Counted from the first letter of the stretch, positions 22,258 through 32,608 are shown. The stretch is 46,882 nucleotides of DNA from Agitococcus lubricus (GCF_003051055.1 NZ_QAON01000020.1:1-46882), one strand, 5' to 3'. Program-made: numbers and translations. The notes: generated by a model from the sequence alone, not told the origin.

Positions 22258-23928
22258 TCATTTCTCCCATTGCGCGCGGTGTTTTAACACAGGTTCACTG
22301 TTTGGCTTTTTTTGCAGAAGTTTTTGCCATACTTGCTGTGCTTCTGCTTTATAACCACTGACCCATAAAATTTCGGCCAGATGTAAACCAATCTCCTCAT
22401 CGGCTGAGGCTTGAAAAGCCTTTCTAATATACGATAATGCTTCAAATAAACGCCCTTGTTTGTATAACAACCAACCCACACTATCAATAATAGCGGGGTC
22501 ATTGGGTTTGAGTTTGATGGCTTGGCGCAAATAAGGCTCAGCTTCAGCAAGACGATTTGTTTTATCCGCTAAAGTATAACCATAGGCATTCATATAACTG
22601 GGATTTTGCGGGTCACGTCGCAATAATTCCTGCATATCGGTTTCGAATTGCACCAAGTTATTGAGTCTTTCGGCCATTAAGGCACGGCTGAATAATAGCA
22701 AATTATCTTGGGGAAATTTGTTGATGGCATCGGCAAGAAGCGCATAAGCCAGCTCTGTTTGTTTATTATCGTTCAAAACTTCAGCTTCTAGCGCATAGAG
22801 CGTATTGGCTAAATCGGGATGATGTTGCCGTGCTTCAGCAAATTGTTGGCGTGCTTGATTGAGACGATTATCGTGTATACGTAGGGTGGCTAGTTCGACT
22901 TGTGCGGTTAAAAAACGGTCGCCTTCATTGATGTGGCTGAGGTAGTTTTCGGCGGCACTGATTTGTTTTTTACGTTTAGCAATTTGGGCAAGGTAGTAAT
23001 AGGCTTCATCTTGATTACTTTCCAAACCAATCAGTTTGTTGAGGCTGTCGCTGGCAGCGTCATCGTGTTTGTTGTCGTAAGCCAGTAGCGCATGCATCAA
23101 CAAAATTTCCGTATTGTCGGGCATACTGACCAATAAATTCGCTAGTTTAGTTTCTGCACTTAAATAGTCACGGTTGGCAATTAAGGCGCGAATATAGTGT
23201 AGATTTAATTGTTGACTCGTGGGATAGAGTGTTAACGCCTCAGCTAACACTTGCAATGCCTTTTTTTCTTGTTTGTTGAGTGTCAGTAGCCTTGCTTCTA
23301 ATAAGACAATAGGAATACTCTTTTTCTTAGCATAAGCCTGCTCTAAATAGTTTAATGCAAGGGCATAATTTCCATTTTCACCTTCTAATAAACCATGGGC
23401 AAACAACAAGTTAGCATTGTCAGGAAAGGTTTTTTCAAGTTGAGTGAGGGCAGTCAGCAACTCTTTACGCGCACTGACTTGTGCGGGATACGCAGTCAGG
23501 AAGAGTGTTTCTAGTTGTGCTTCGGGCTCTAAAATGAGCAATTGGTCAATTGCTTTCATGGCCTGCTCATATTTTTGTTTTTTGAGCGCATGATAGGCTA
23601 ACTGATAATAAGCCTTCGCCGATTTATTATCGCTACTTACCCATTGTTCGGCTAAGGGTAAGCCAATCTCACTGTTTTGTAGATAGTTAGCAATTTGCAT
23701 TGCTCGTTCAATCACCCCGTTGTCTTGAGTGCTTTTGCTCTGTTGATAATATTCGTTTAGTGCAAATTGTGTTTGGCCACGTTGTAGCGCAATTTCAGCG
23801 AGTAGGAGGTGATATAGACTATCAGCGCTAAACTGAGGACTGCGCGTAGGTGTCACCGTCGCTGCACTCAAGCAAGGTAAAGAAAGGAAACCCACCAACA
23901 CAGCATATCGACTAAATAGAGACGGCAT
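22258..23928 (-). CDS. secreted/periplasmic tetratricopeptide-repeat protein
   Basis: A 556-residue protein with an N-terminal signal peptide (MPSLFSRYAVLVGFLSLPCLSAA) followed by TPR repeats almost to the end, the clearest being PQNPSYMNAYGYTLADKTNRLAEAEPYLRQA and PNDPAIIDSVGWLLYKQGRLFEALSYIRKA (about 440-510). TPR arrays mediate protein-protein contacts; a protein of this kind precedes lolB in related genomes, suggesting a role in envelope assembly, but this is inferred from position only. ATG 23928 is used; an in-frame TTG lies three codons upstream. The gene is divergent from hemA. Confidence 0.85.
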   Translation of the reverse strand: MPSLFSRYAVLVGFLSLPCLSAATVTPTRSPQFSADSLYHLLLAEIALQRGQTQFALNEYYQQSKSTQDNGVIERAMQIANYLQNSEIGLPLAEQWVSSDNKSAKAYYQLAYHALKKQKYEQAMKAIDQLLILEPEAQLETLFLTAYPAQVSARKELLTALTQLEKTFPDNANLLFAHGLLEGENGNYALALNYLEQAYAKKKSIPIVLLEARLLTLNKQEKKALQVLAEALTLYPTSQQLNLHYIRALIANRDYLSAETKLANLLVSMPDNTEILLMHALLAYDNKHDDAASDSLNKLIGLESNQDEAYYYLAQIAKRKKQISAAENYLSHINEGDRFLTAQVELATLRIHDNRLNQARQQFAEARQHHPDLANTLYALEAEVLNDNKQTELAYALLADAINKFPQDNLLLFSRALMAERLNNLVQFETDMQELLRRDPQNPSYMNAYGYTLADKTNRLAEAEPYLRQAIKLKPNDPAIIDSVGWLLYKQGRLFEALSYIRKAFQASADEEIGLHLAEILWVSGYKAEAQQVWQKLLQKKPNSEPVLKHRAQWEK

Positions 23929-24219
23929 AGTAATCAAATAAAAATTAAAGTGGTTATAAGCGGCTATTTAGGGGCAGTTGATGCCAAGTGACTATGACCA
24001 TAGTCCCTAAGTCGCTGTTGCGATGTCATTGACTCAGCCAAATAGACCCTAACATGAGCAGTGTCTAAAACGCTAGTCTTTCTGTCGAGTACAATTGCGT
24101 TTCAATTCGTTGATAAACTGTGATGTTAAGAATTTTCAACTTTATTGTGAATCAATTTGAAAAAAATATCATCATCGCGCACAATATTGCACCCTAGCCA
24201 ATCTTAGTTTTCCCCTTCT

Positions 24220-25479
24220 ATGGGTCTTATCGCGCTCGGCATCAATCATAAAACAGCGTCTGTGCAATTACGCGAGAAAGTCGCCTTTTTGCCAGACACC
24301 TTAACACAAGCTCTACAGGCGGCTTGTGATAGTACAGGTGTGTCTGAATTAGCCATTTTATCCACCTGTAATCGTACAGAGTTTTATGGCTTTGGTGATA
24401 ACAGTCAGGCGGTATTATCGTGGTTAAGCCAACAACGGCATTTATCTTTGCATGAATTAAAAAGCAGTGTGTATGTCTATGAAGAACAAGATGCCCTCCG
24501 CCATTTGATGCGAGTCGCTTCGGGTTTGGATTCGATGGTCTTGGGCGAACCGCAAATTTTTGGTCAGGTCAAGGTGGCCTATCAGCACGCGCAGCAAGCA
24601 GGCACATTAGGCCAAAAGTTAGATAGAGTATTTCAGCAAACGTTTTCGGCAGTAAAACGGGTACGTACAGAAACGGCGATTGGCGCCAATCCTGTTTCTA
24701 TTGGGTTTGCGGCAGTACAACTGGCCAAACAAATTTTTAGTGATTTTCAACAAACGAAGGCCTTACTGGTAGGCGCAGGTGAAATGATAAGTTTGGTGGC
24801 AAAACACTTAAAAGAGCAAGGGGTGCAACAAATTACCATTGCTAACCGTAGTTTAGAACGTGCAGAAAACTTAGCGCAGGAACTCGGTGGTGCGAAAGTT
24901 GTTTTGTTATCCGACTTGGCTGATGTGTTGTCTCAAGCCGATATCGTGATTAGTTGTACAGGCAGTCAACTGCCTGTCATTGGTAAAGGGATGGTGGAGC
25001 GAGCGCTCAAAAAGCGTCGTTATCGTCCGATGGCCATGATAGATATTGCCGTGCCTAGAGATATTGAGCCTGAAGTTGATGACCTTGATGATGTCTATTT
25101 ATACACCGTTGATGATTTAGAAAGCACCATTGAAGAAAATCGTCGTGCGCGTCAACAAGCAGCACAACAGGCTGAACAACTGATTGAGCAATGTGCGGCG
25201 CAATTTTTACATGAGCAAAGAGCACAAGCTGCACAAGGTTTGGTGACGGCTTATCGGCAACAAGCAGATGAGTTTCGTGTCGCAGAGTTAGCCAAAGCGC
25301 AACAAGCCTTAGCACAGGGCGCTAATCCTCACGAGATACTGGAGCGTTTGTCGCGTAGTCTGATGAATAAATTAGTGCATAGTCCCAGTGTGCAATTAAA
25401 ACAGGCCGCTGCACATAATGAGCATGAAAAGCTCAAATGGGCAGCACAATTATTAGGCCTGAACTCCAAAGATAACTAG
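24220..25479 (+). CDS. hemA: glutamyl-tRNA reductase
   Basis: First step of C5-pathway tetrapyrrole synthesis: reduces Glu-tRNA(Glu) to glutamate-1-semialdehyde. The protein is 419 residues. The catalytic Cys50 lies in LSTCNRTEFY; GINHKTASVQLREK begins the catalytic domain; the NADPH-binding Rossmann part has LLVGAGEMI (about 185-193); the C-terminal dimerisation helix is alanine/glutamine rich. It is first gene of hemA-prfA-prmC, the common proteobacterial order. About 290 bp separate it from the divergent TPR gene, leaving room for promoters of both. Confidence 0.97.
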   Translation: MGLIALGINHKTASVQLREKVAFLPDTLTQALQAACDSTGVSELAILSTCNRTEFYGFGDNSQAVLSWLSQQRHLSLHELKSSVYVYEEQDALRHLMRVASGLDSMVLGEPQIFGQVKVAYQHAQQAGTLGQKLDRVFQQTFSAVKRVRTETAIGANPVSIGFAAVQLAKQIFSDFQQTKALLVGAGEMISLVAKHLKEQGVQQITIANRSLERAENLAQELGGAKVVLLSDLADVLSQADIVISCTGSQLPVIGKGMVERALKKRRYRPMAMIDIAVPRDIEPEVDDLDDVYLYTVDDLESTIEENRRARQQAAQQAEQLIEQCAAQFLHEQRAQAAQGLVTAYRQQADEFRVAELAKAQQALAQGANPHEILERLSRSLMNKLVHSPSVQLKQAAAHNEHEKLKWAAQLLGLNSKDN

Positions 25480-25505
25480 CCTAGATTTTAGATAGAGTAT
25501 TGATG

Positions 25506-26591
25506 ATGAAAGCATCTATCCGCGCGCGTTTAGAGCAATTAAGCGAACGCTATGAAGAAGTCACTGCCTTATTATCCGACAGTAGTACGATTAGCGATAA
25601 TGACAAGTTTCGTAAATTATCGCGCGAACACAGTGAGTTAGGTGAAATTACCCAAGTATGGCAGGCTTTTGGTCAGGCCGAAGCCGACTTAGCAACAGCG
25701 CATGAGATGAAATCTGACCCAGAGTTCAAGGAAATCGCGGAAGAGGAAATTGATGCTGCCTTAAAACGTATTGCACAATTAACTGAGCAGCTCAATGTTT
25801 TAATGATTCCCAAAGACCCTAACGATACCTGTCCTGTATATTTGGAGGTTAGGGCTGGAACGGGTGGCGACGAAGCCGCTATTTTTGCGGGCGATTTATT
25901 TAGGATGTATTCGCGTTTTGCCGAGCGTCAAGGTTGGCAAGTAGAAGTGATTTCCTGCAACGAAGGCGAACATGGCGGCTATAAAGAAGTCATTAGCCGT
26001 GTCAGTGGCGAAGGCGTTTATGGAACACTCAAGTTTGAGTCGGGCGCGCATCGGGTGCAGCGTGTGCCCGAAACGGAGTCTCAAGGCCGTGTACATACGT
26101 CAGCATGTACGGTGGCGGTGATGCCTGAACCCGAAGAACAAGCCGCGATTGAAATTAATCCTGCCGATTTGCGTGTTGATACTTACCGTTCGAGTGGTGC
26201 GGGTGGTCAGCACGTTAACAAAACCGACTCTGCCATTCGGATTACGCATATACCGACAGGTATTGTAGTTGAGTGTCAGGAAGAGCGTTCACAACATAAA
26301 AACCGTGCTAAAGCGATGAGTTGGTTAGCGGCCAAATTAGAGTCACGTCAACGAGATGCGCAACAACAAGCCACGGCCAGTATGCGTCGCGATTTGGTGG
26401 GCAGTGGTGACCGCTCGGAACGGATTCGTACCTATAATTTTCCACAAGGGCGTTTAACTGACCATCGTATCAATTTAACCTTGTATCGTTTAGATGCGGT
26501 GATGGAAGGGGATTTAACAGAGGTAGTGCAAGCCTTAGCGCGTGAGCATCAAGCTGACCAATTAGCGGCATTGGCCAATGATGAAAGCTAA
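25506..26591 (+). CDS. prfA: peptide chain release factor 1
   Basis: Terminates translation at UAA and UAG. The protein is 361 residues. The catalytic GGQ is in [17 protein letters not shown] (about 235), the methylation target of PrmC encoded next. The anticodon-mimicking PxT region is around [15 protein letters not shown] 25506 is chosen because [12 protein letters not shown] matches family starts; the tandem ATG at 25503 is possible. It lies 26 bp after hemA. Confidence 0.96.
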   Translation: MKASIRARLEQLSERYEEVTALLSDSSTISDNDKFRKLSREHSELGEITQVWQAFGQAEADLATAHEMKSDPEFKEIAEEEIDAALKRIAQLTEQLNVLMIPKDPNDTCPVYLEVRAGTGGDEAAIFAGDLFRMYSRFAERQGWQVEVISCNEGEHGGYKEVISRVSGEGVYGTLKFESGAHRVQRVPETESQGRVHTSACTVAVMPEPEEQAAIEINPADLRVDTYRSSGAGGQHVNKTDSAIRITHIPTGIVVECQEERSQHKNRAKAMSWLAAKLESRQRDAQQQATASMRRDLVGSGDRSERIRTYNFPQGRLTDHRINLTLYRLDAVMEGDLTEVVQALAREHQADQLAALANDES

Positions 26592-26597
26592 TCAGGT

Positions 26598-27422
26598 ATG
26601 ACTTTAGGTATTCAGCAATTCCAACATCTCGCCCGTCAACGTTTAAGCAACGAAGATGCTGCTTTAGAAATAGAGCTCATGTTATGTCAAGTGCTCAAGA
26701 AGAGTCGTATTTTTTTGCGTACTTGGCCAGATACGCTACTCACAGAAGCGCAAGTTACTCAGCTTGATGCCTATTTGCAACAACGAGAACAAGGTGTGCC
26801 CTTAGCCTATATTCTAGGTGAGCGCGCGTTTTGGACGCTCAATTTAAGCGTCTCTCCAGAGGTATTAATTCCACGACCAGATACCGAGTGTGTGGTCGAA
26901 AAGGTGTTGGCACTGGCGCAAGGTAAACAATGGCGTGTCGCCGATTTGGGCACAGGCAGTGGCGCGATTGCTTTAAGCCTTGCCAAAGAACATCCCGAGT
27001 GGTCCATAGTCGCAACGGACTTATATCCACAAAGCCTAGCGATTGCCAAACACAACGCCCAAAAAAATCAAATTCGCCATGTTGAGTTTGTGCAGGGTTC
27101 ATGGTTTGAGCCATTAACAGGTTTATTTGATTGTATCGTCAGTAATCCCCCTTATATTGTTGCCAATGACCCCCATTTAGCCCAATTGCGTCACGAACCA
27201 CAACGTGCCCTTGTTGCGGATAAAGAAGGCTTAAGTGATTTGGCACATTTGGTGCAGCACGCTGCTGACTATGTGGTGCAGGGGGGGTGGTTAGTATTGG
27301 AGCATGGTTTTGACCAAGGCGCTGTGGTGCGACAGTTGATGCAAGCTGCGGGTTGGATACACACGATGACAGGCCAAGACTATGGTGGAAATGACCGCTA
27401 TACGGTAGGACAACGATGCTAA
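26598..27422 (+). CDS. prmC: release factor glutamine methyltransferase
   Basis: Methylates the glutamine of the GGQ motif of release factors with SAM. The protein is 274 residues. An N-terminal helical domain is followed by the Rossmann methyltransferase with VADLGTGSGAIALSLA (SAM loop) and the substrate-binding NPPY in VSNPPYIV. It starts 6 bp after prfA and overlaps the next gene by 7 bp, indicating translational coupling. Confidence 0.96.
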   Translation: MTLGIQQFQHLARQRLSNEDAALEIELMLCQVLKKSRIFLRTWPDTLLTEAQVTQLDAYLQQREQGVPLAYILGERAFWTLNLSVSPEVLIPRPDTECVVEKVLALAQGKQWRVADLGTGSGAIALSLAKEHPEWSIVATDLYPQSLAIAKHNAQKNQIRHVEFVQGSWFEPLTGLFDCIVSNPPYIVANDPHLAQLRHEPQRALVADKEGLSDLAHLVQHAADYVVQGGWLVLEHGFDQGAVVRQLMQAAGWIHTMTGQDYGGNDRYTVGQRC

Positions 27423-28177
27423 GTGATGTTGAATTGTTACGTTATAATCGCCAAATTCTGCTTGGGCAATGGGATATTGCCGCGCAAGAAAAAATCAAGG
27501 CAAGTAAAGTCTTGATTATTGGCATGGGAGGATTGGGCTGTCCTGCGGCGCTGTATTTAGCCAGTGCAGGCGTGGGTGAGCTGCATCTGGTCGATTTTGA
27601 TACCGTTGAATTGAGTAACTTACAGCGGCAAATTTTATATCGCCTCAGTGATATTGGTCAGCCTAAAGCAATCGCTGCCGCCCAGCACTTGCAGCAAGTC
27701 AATCCACATTGTCAGATTAAGCCAATGTCAGTGGCTCTGAATGACGATAACCTATATGACATTATCCAGCAGGTCGATTTGGTACTGGATTGTACCGACA
27801 ATTTTGCCACCCGAGATGCCATCAATCGTGCCTGTGTTTTGGCCGATAAGCCCCTGATTTCAGCTGCTGCCATTGGTCTGAATGGTCAGTTAGCTAGTTT
27901 TTATGGTAGCCGTGAATGGCCGTGTTACCGTTGTTTATATCCCGAAGCCAATGAGCAAGCATTAAGCTGTAGTGAAGCGGGGGTATTAGCCAGCGTTGTC
28001 GGTGTGATGGGTAGTTTACAAGCACATGAGGCGTTAACATGTTTAAGCGGATTAGGAAGCGGATTGTTCGGCAAGTTAACGATTTGGGAAGCCGATATAC
28101 CCGCATGGCGCACCGTCAAATTGCGCAAAGACCCCCATTGTCCCGTTTGTGGGCCACTAAAAAACGAGGTGAAGTGA
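27416..28177 (+). CDS. MoeB/ThiF/HesA-family E1-like adenylyltransferase
   Basis: Adenylates the C-terminus of a ubiquitin-like sulfur carrier such as MoaD or ThiS. The protein is 253 residues. It has the nucleotide loop GMGGLGCPAALYLASAGVG, the arginine-finger region LSNLQRQILY, DCTDNFATRD, two zinc-binding CxxC pairs (CYRC and CPVC near the C-terminus), and LSCSEAGV, containing the equivalent of the conserved cysteine. Which carrier it serves cannot be told; no carrier gene is adjacent. Position after prfA-prmC matches moeB in related genomes, so MoeB is the best guess. It overlaps the following gene by one base (TGATG). Confidence 0.88.
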   Translation: MLSDVELLRYNRQILLGQWDIAAQEKIKASKVLIIGMGGLGCPAALYLASAGVGELHLVDFDTVELSNLQRQILYRLSDIGQPKAIAAAQHLQQVNPHCQIKPMSVALNDDNLYDIIQQVDLVLDCTDNFATRDAINRACVLADKPLISAAAIGLNGQLASFYGSREWPCYRCLYPEANEQALSCSEAGVLASVVGVMGSLQAHEALTCLSGLGSGLFGKLTIWEADIPAWRTVKLRKDPHCPVCGPLKNEVK

Positions 28178-29502
28178 TGAATCGTTATGCCACATTTGCT
28201 AATGCCTTAAAGGGTATTGTCCGTATTGGTGAAACCAGTGCGGTATTGGCTACAACTGGCATGAGTTGGTTAAGAGGTAATCGTCCGCCAACGCCCCGAT
28301 TAGTCCGTCAAACATTTGAGCGTTTGGGCGCAACCTACGTTAAGTTAGGTCAATTTGTGGCGAGTTCACCGTCGTTGTTTCCTGCGGACTATGTTAACGA
28401 ATTTCAGTATTGTTTAGATAAAACGCCTGTCTTGCCATTTAAGTACATCCGTCGCGTCTTAGAGCAAGAGTTAAAGCAGCCAATAGACCAAATTTTTGCC
28501 TCGATTGACGAAACCCCATTAGCATCGGCTTCGATAGCGCAGGTACATGCAGCGACCTTAGTGACAGGCGAATCCGTCGTGATTAAAGTTCAAAAGCCCG
28601 ATGTTGAAAATATTCTATTAACAGACCTCAATTTTATTTACTGGGCAACCCGTATTTTTGAGCGCTTATTTCCCAAAATCAAATTTGCTTCTTTGTCGGC
28701 GATTGTCTCCGAAATTCAAGAATGTATGATGGAAGAAGTCGATTTTTATAAAGAAGCTGAAAACATCAAACAATTTAATGAGTTTCTTAAGGCGACCAGT
28801 AATCCTTTAGCCATTGCCCCGCAAGTCTATCCACAGGCTTCTAGCCTACGCGTATTAACGATGGAGCGTTTTTATGGCGTACCCTTAACCGACTTAGAAA
28901 CCATCAAAAAATATGCCAAAGACCCTGCCAATACGCTGGTGGGGGCGATGAACACGTGGTTTTCCAGTCTCATGTTTTGTGAGTCATTCCATGCGGATTT
29001 GCATGCAGGTAACTTAATGGTGTTAACCGATGGTCGGATTGGTTTTATTGACTTTGGCATTGTTGGGCGCATCAAACCCGATACATGGACAGCGACTATG
29101 GCGTTTATGGAGTCGATTGGGACAGGCGATTTTGAAAAAATGGCTGATGCGATGATGCGTATTGGCATGACCAGCCAAAAAGTCAATATTGATGATTTAG
29201 CCAAAGATTTGGAAGTGATTTACCAAGCCTTTACGGTGGTAGACCCTGCTAGTGTGCTGAATGGCTCAGTCAATGATAATGAAATCAATCAATTGATGTT
29301 AGAAATTGTCGCTGTTGGTGAAAAACATGGTATTCGTTTTCCCCGTGCGTTTGCCTTGTTATTTAAACAAATTTTGTATTTTGACCGTTATATCAAGATT
29401 TTAGCGCCAGATATGGAGTTGTTTAATGATGACCGCTTACAACTGTTTGGTCAGCTAGAGCAAACGGCTAAAGCCAAACCCAAACCACGTACGTTACACT
29501 GA
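28177..29502 (+). CDS. ABC1/AarF/UbiB-type kinase-like protein
   Basis: A 441-residue atypical kinase-like protein of the ABC1 family. It has the family-specific KxGQ motif in YVKLGQFVAS, the AxxxV-type ALASIAQVHA-like nucleotide loop (PLASASIAQVHAA), VVIKVQKP, EVDFYKEAEN, catalytic HADLHAGNL and IDFGIVG. It is shorter than UbiB (about 540 residues), lacks the C-terminal membrane helices, and no ubiE/ubiJ neighbours are present, so it is an AarF relative of unresolved role rather than UbiB itself. ATG 28177 overlaps the upstream stop and has GAGGTG in front; the frame is open further upstream inside the previous gene. Confidence 0.85.
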   Translation: MNRYATFANALKGIVRIGETSAVLATTGMSWLRGNRPPTPRLVRQTFERLGATYVKLGQFVASSPSLFPADYVNEFQYCLDKTPVLPFKYIRRVLEQELKQPIDQIFASIDETPLASASIAQVHAATLVTGESVVIKVQKPDVENILLTDLNFIYWATRIFERLFPKIKFASLSAIVSEIQECMMEEVDFYKEAENIKQFNEFLKATSNPLAIAPQVYPQASSLRVLTMERFYGVPLTDLETIKKYAKDPANTLVGAMNTWFSSLMFCESFHADLHAGNLMVLTDGRIGFIDFGIVGRIKPDTWTATMAFMESIGTGDFEKMADAMMRIGMTSQKVNIDDLAKDLEVIYQAFTVVDPASVLNGSVNDNEINQLMLEIVAVGEKHGIRFPRAFALLFKQILYFDRYIKILAPDMELFNDDRLQLFGQLEQTAKAKPKPRTLH

Positions 29503-29506
29503 TGAT

Positions 29507-29534
29507 AAAAGACACGCCAAGGCGTGTCTTTTTT
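29507..29534. terminator. bidirectional terminator
   Basis: AAAAGACACGCC-AA-GGCGTGTCTTTT followed by T on the plus strand and preceded by A-rich sequence, between convergent genes. Confidence 0.85.
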
Positions 29535-29536
29535 AC

Positions 29537-30730
29537 TTATAGGCTCGTTGCTGCAAGCACTTGGGCGTCGGCAGTCGTTTTACGCACATTACGACTGACT
29601 GATGTTTGACGTGGCATAGAGCTATTACCCACCATCACATCAACAGTTTTCTTTAAGCGTTTCCAAACCGATTCTTGTACATAAGGAATACCATATTTTT
29701 CACACAAGGCTTTGACCTGTGGCTGTAAGCGCTGATATTCACTCATCGGTAAGTCTGGCCATAAGTGGTGTTCAATTTGATAATTTAACCAACCGTGTAA
29801 AAAATCATTGAAGTCGCCGCCTGTCTTAAAATTCGCAGAGCCTGTAATTTGTCTTAAAAAGAATTCACTTTTGTTGGTTGCCGCTTCTTCGAATAATAAA
29901 ATATCGTCACCGACATGGTTAGGCACAATCACTAAAAACGCGTGTAGGTTACTGATAATTTCGGCTAGTAGCGTATTTATCCAAACATTGATGACCGCAA
30001 TAGGCCCAAGAGGGATAAATAATAGGGGAATCAATACAAACTTAACAAAAATATAGGGTAATAAACATTGAGACCATAAGTCACGCGCGGCAGGATTTAA
30101 GGGATTCCATAACGCTAATTGGGTTAAGGTGGCAGAATCGCGCTCTTGGCCTAACACGTTATTTTTATTGCTGCGTAAGTGTTTTAAGGTATTAGGCGCG
30201 TAATATAACGGTTTCCATGTTGCGGCAAATAAGCCAACAATCGCATAACGTACAGGCATGGGTAAATTAGAATGACGTAACCAGTCTAGGTTGAGTTCTA
30301 CTTGGTCGGGGTCTTGGGCTTCGCCTAAATTATAATGATGTAATTTGTTATGTTCGTTGCTCCATGCGTCGGGTAGTAGCCAGTCATTCCAATCCAAAAA
30401 GCGTCGCCAGCCTTTGGCAAAGCCCTGACTGGTATAACGTGTTGGAATCCCCTCAATTTTGTCAAAACCTTTATGTAAAACGTGGTGAGCAATCGTTGTC
30501 CAACGTGTCACATTGCCTTGACTGATTAAAAAGGCAGAGACAGGGTTGGGAGCAAGCCAAGCTGTGCCATAGCCTGCTAAAGTGGACAATCTGCCCCAAC
30601 GTTCAATTTTTTGTAGATGCTTAAAGTCTTCTAATCCCATTCGCTCATTGGCGGCACGACGCAATGCCATAATTTCTTGGGTAAAATTGTCGACATCTTG
30701 GTCGTTTAAGGTAAAGGGGTAGGTGGTCAT
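29537..30730 (-). CDS. membrane fatty-acid desaturase family protein
   Basis: A 397-residue integral-membrane non-haem diiron oxygenase. Three histidine clusters are present: HHVLH (82-86), EHNKLHH (126-132) and QIEHH (about 317-321). Hydrophobic segments lie around 160-180 and 225-275. The QxxHH third box is typical of front-end or acyl-lipid desaturases; the substrate cannot be assigned. The extended C-terminus (about 350-397) is basic and serine/threonine rich. It lies upstream of nothing on its strand; a DoxX gene precedes it 74 bp away in the same direction and could be co-transcribed. Confidence 0.85.
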   Translation of the reverse strand: MTTYPFTLNDQDVDNFTQEIMALRRAANERMGLEDFKHLQKIERWGRLSTLAGYGTAWLAPNPVSAFLISQGNVTRWTTIAHHVLHKGFDKIEGIPTRYTSQGFAKGWRRFLDWNDWLLPDAWSNEHNKLHHYNLGEAQDPDQVELNLDWLRHSNLPMPVRYAIVGLFAATWKPLYYAPNTLKHLRSNKNNVLGQERDSATLTQLALWNPLNPAARDLWSQCLLPYIFVKFVLIPLLFIPLGPIAVINVWINTLLAEIISNLHAFLVIVPNHVGDDILLFEEAATNKSEFFLRQITGSANFKTGGDFNDFLHGWLNYQIEHHLWPDLPMSEYQRLQPQVKALCEKYGIPYVQESVWKRLKKTVDVMVGNSSMPRQTSVSRNVRKTTADAQVLAATSL

Positions 30731-30804
30731 GGTGAAAGCTCTAAGTCCACAGAAAAAGTGCGGATTCTACAGCTTTTTGGCTGTTTGTCAGCGACCTAAA
30801 AAAA

Positions 30805-31410
30805 TTATTTTTGTTGCCAATAGTTGGCTAACCAATAATCAACACTCACATAACGGCCACCACCACTAAAAAACAAACATATCAGCATAATTAAATACGT
30901 GGCGGCAAACTCAATGCCGTTATTAAGTACGACAAAATTCCCACTGGATGTTAACCAATCATAGTTGCCATGCGCTTGTAATAATTCGCGTGCTTTGCCA
31001 AGTTTTTCGGCGGAATCAATCACTTGTTGATTGGCAAAAGGCGCATGAGGGTCGGCAATGGCTTGCCAGCCATTAGGCAAGTGCACGGTAACAATCGCCA
31101 CAATCATGGTGATAATTAAAGGTAAGCTAATCCAACGTGTGGCTAAGCCCAGTGTTAATAATACGGCACCTGCCAGTTCGGCACTGGTGGCTAAAAATGC
31201 CATTAACCACGGAAACGGCAAACCTAAGCCATAATCAGCATTACCAAACCACTCAACAGTATCGGCAAAACTTTGGTATTTATGAAAGCCTGCCATCCAA
31301 AAAATAGGGACTAAATACAGTCTTAGCGCGAGTGGAGCAAGACCATCAAGGTGTTTTAAGTAGTTAAACAGCGTGGTGTGAAAGTGATTGTAAAGGGTGA
31401 TTAGTTTCAT
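30805..31410 (-). CDS. DoxX family membrane protein
   Basis: A 201-residue protein with about four transmembrane helices (roughly 25-42, 68-88, 95-112 and 163-182). RLYLVPIFWMAGFHKYQSF and the G-rich helix AELAGAVLLTLGLATRW fit the DoxX/YphA-type family of small quinone- or redox-linked membrane proteins. A hydrophilic loop of about 45 residues lies between helices 3 and 4. No specific function is known. Same strand as the desaturase downstream. Confidence 0.8.
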   Translation of the reverse strand: MKLITLYNHFHTTLFNYLKHLDGLAPLALRLYLVPIFWMAGFHKYQSFADTVEWFGNADYGLGLPFPWLMAFLATSAELAGAVLLTLGLATRWISLPLIITMIVAIVTVHLPNGWQAIADPHAPFANQQVIDSAEKLGKARELLQAHGNYDWLTSSGNFVVLNNGIEFAATYLIMLICLFFSGGGRYVSVDYWLANYWQQK

Positions 31411-31531
31411 TGGTTAGTTACTCTAAGTTTTACATTAGATAACTATTCAGACTGTTTGTTACAGATGACAATCAGACTTGTTAATGGGTATTTGTATATT
31501 CACTTCATGTTTTACAGCAGCGAGGTCAACG

Positions 31532-32599
31532 ATGGATGTTATAACCATACTCTTATTAGTAGCAGGCTTAGTGATACTGACGTTTGGTGCAGATTTTTTG
31601 GTTAAAGGGGCTTCAAGTTTAGCAGGCTCTTTAGGTATTAGTCCTTTAGTGATTGGTTTAACGGTGGTCGCTTTTGGTACGAGTGCCCCCGAAATGTCAG
31701 TCAGTATCTCTTCTGCGTTGCGCGGTGAGGCGGATATTGCGGTCGGTAACGTTGTTGGGAGTAATATTTTTAATGTGCTATTTATTTTAGGGGTATCGGC
31801 TATCGTTGCCTCGTTAATGGTGCAAAAGCAACTGGTTAGATTTGATATTCCGATTATGATTTATGTGTCATTGATTGTGTTATTGATGGGCATAGATGGT
31901 CAAATCAGTCGTTTTGATGGTTTTTTATTATTTGCAGGGATTATCGTTTATACCCTCTTTTTAATTAAAGAAGCACGGCGTGAGGGGGTATTAGTGGCCG
32001 AGGGGAGTGATGATATTGAACCGCCTCAACCCTTATGGAAAAACGCAATTTTAATTATTGTTGGTTTAGCCATGTTGGTATTAGGTTCACAATGGCTAGT
32101 TGATGGGGCAGTGGCGATTGCCAAATATTTTGGTTTAAGTGAATTGGTCATTGGTTTGACCATTGTTGCGGCAGGTACGTCTTTACCCGAGTTGGCGACC
32201 AGTGTCATGGCGAGTATTAAAGGCGAACGTGACATTGCGATTGGGAATATCGTTGGCAGTAATATTTTTAATATATGTGCGGTGTTGGGGTTGTCGAGCT
32301 TAGTGTCGCCAGAAGGTTTGCCAGTTGCTCAGTCCTCGCTGCTCATAGACATTCCTGTGATGATATTAGTCGCGTTGATTTGTTTACCTGTCTTTTTGGC
32401 TAATTACACCATTACTCGCCTTGATGGGATGACGTTTGTGGTGTGTTATGTGGCTTATGTGGTGTATTTAGTATTGGCTGCACAACAAAGCACTTGGTTA
32501 GTCACTGTTGTACCATTTTTATTAGCGATTGTTGCTGTGTGTCTTACATGGTGGATGTTGGAGGTAGTTAAATACTTACGCCGTCAGGTATCTGCTTAA
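31532..32599 (+). CDS. CaCA-family sodium/calcium exchanger
   Basis: A 355-residue antiporter with about ten transmembrane helices in two inverted halves. The alpha repeats are visible twice: TVVAFGTSAPEMSVSISS with GNVVGSNIFN, and TIVAAGTSLPELATSVMAS with GNIVGSNIFN. The glutamates in these repeats coordinate the cation. It resembles YrbG-type exchangers; the true substrate may be Ca2+/Na+ or K+. ATG 31532 is chosen over an in-frame ATG at 31478 because GAGGT lies 6 nt upstream and the protein then begins at the first helix. Ends at a terminator shared with gatB. Confidence 0.92.
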   Translation: MDVITILLLVAGLVILTFGADFLVKGASSLAGSLGISPLVIGLTVVAFGTSAPEMSVSISSALRGEADIAVGNVVGSNIFNVLFILGVSAIVASLMVQKQLVRFDIPIMIYVSLIVLLMGIDGQISRFDGFLLFAGIIVYTLFLIKEARREGVLVAEGSDDIEPPQPLWKNAILIIVGLAMLVLGSQWLVDGAVAIAKYFGLSELVIGLTIVAAGTSLPELATSVMASIKGERDIAIGNIVGSNIFNICAVLGLSSLVSPEGLPVAQSSLLIDIPVMILVALICLPVFLANYTITRLDGMTFVVCYVAYVVYLVLAAQQSTWLVTVVPFLLAIVAVCLTWWMLEVVKYLRRQVSA

Positions 32600-32608
32600 T
32601 GGATGACG

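Noticed and set aside
28039-28176. Longer N-terminus for the ABC1-family protein
   Set aside because: It would overlap the E1-like gene by 46 codons; ATG 28177 has GAGGTG upstream and the usual one-base overlap with the preceding stop.
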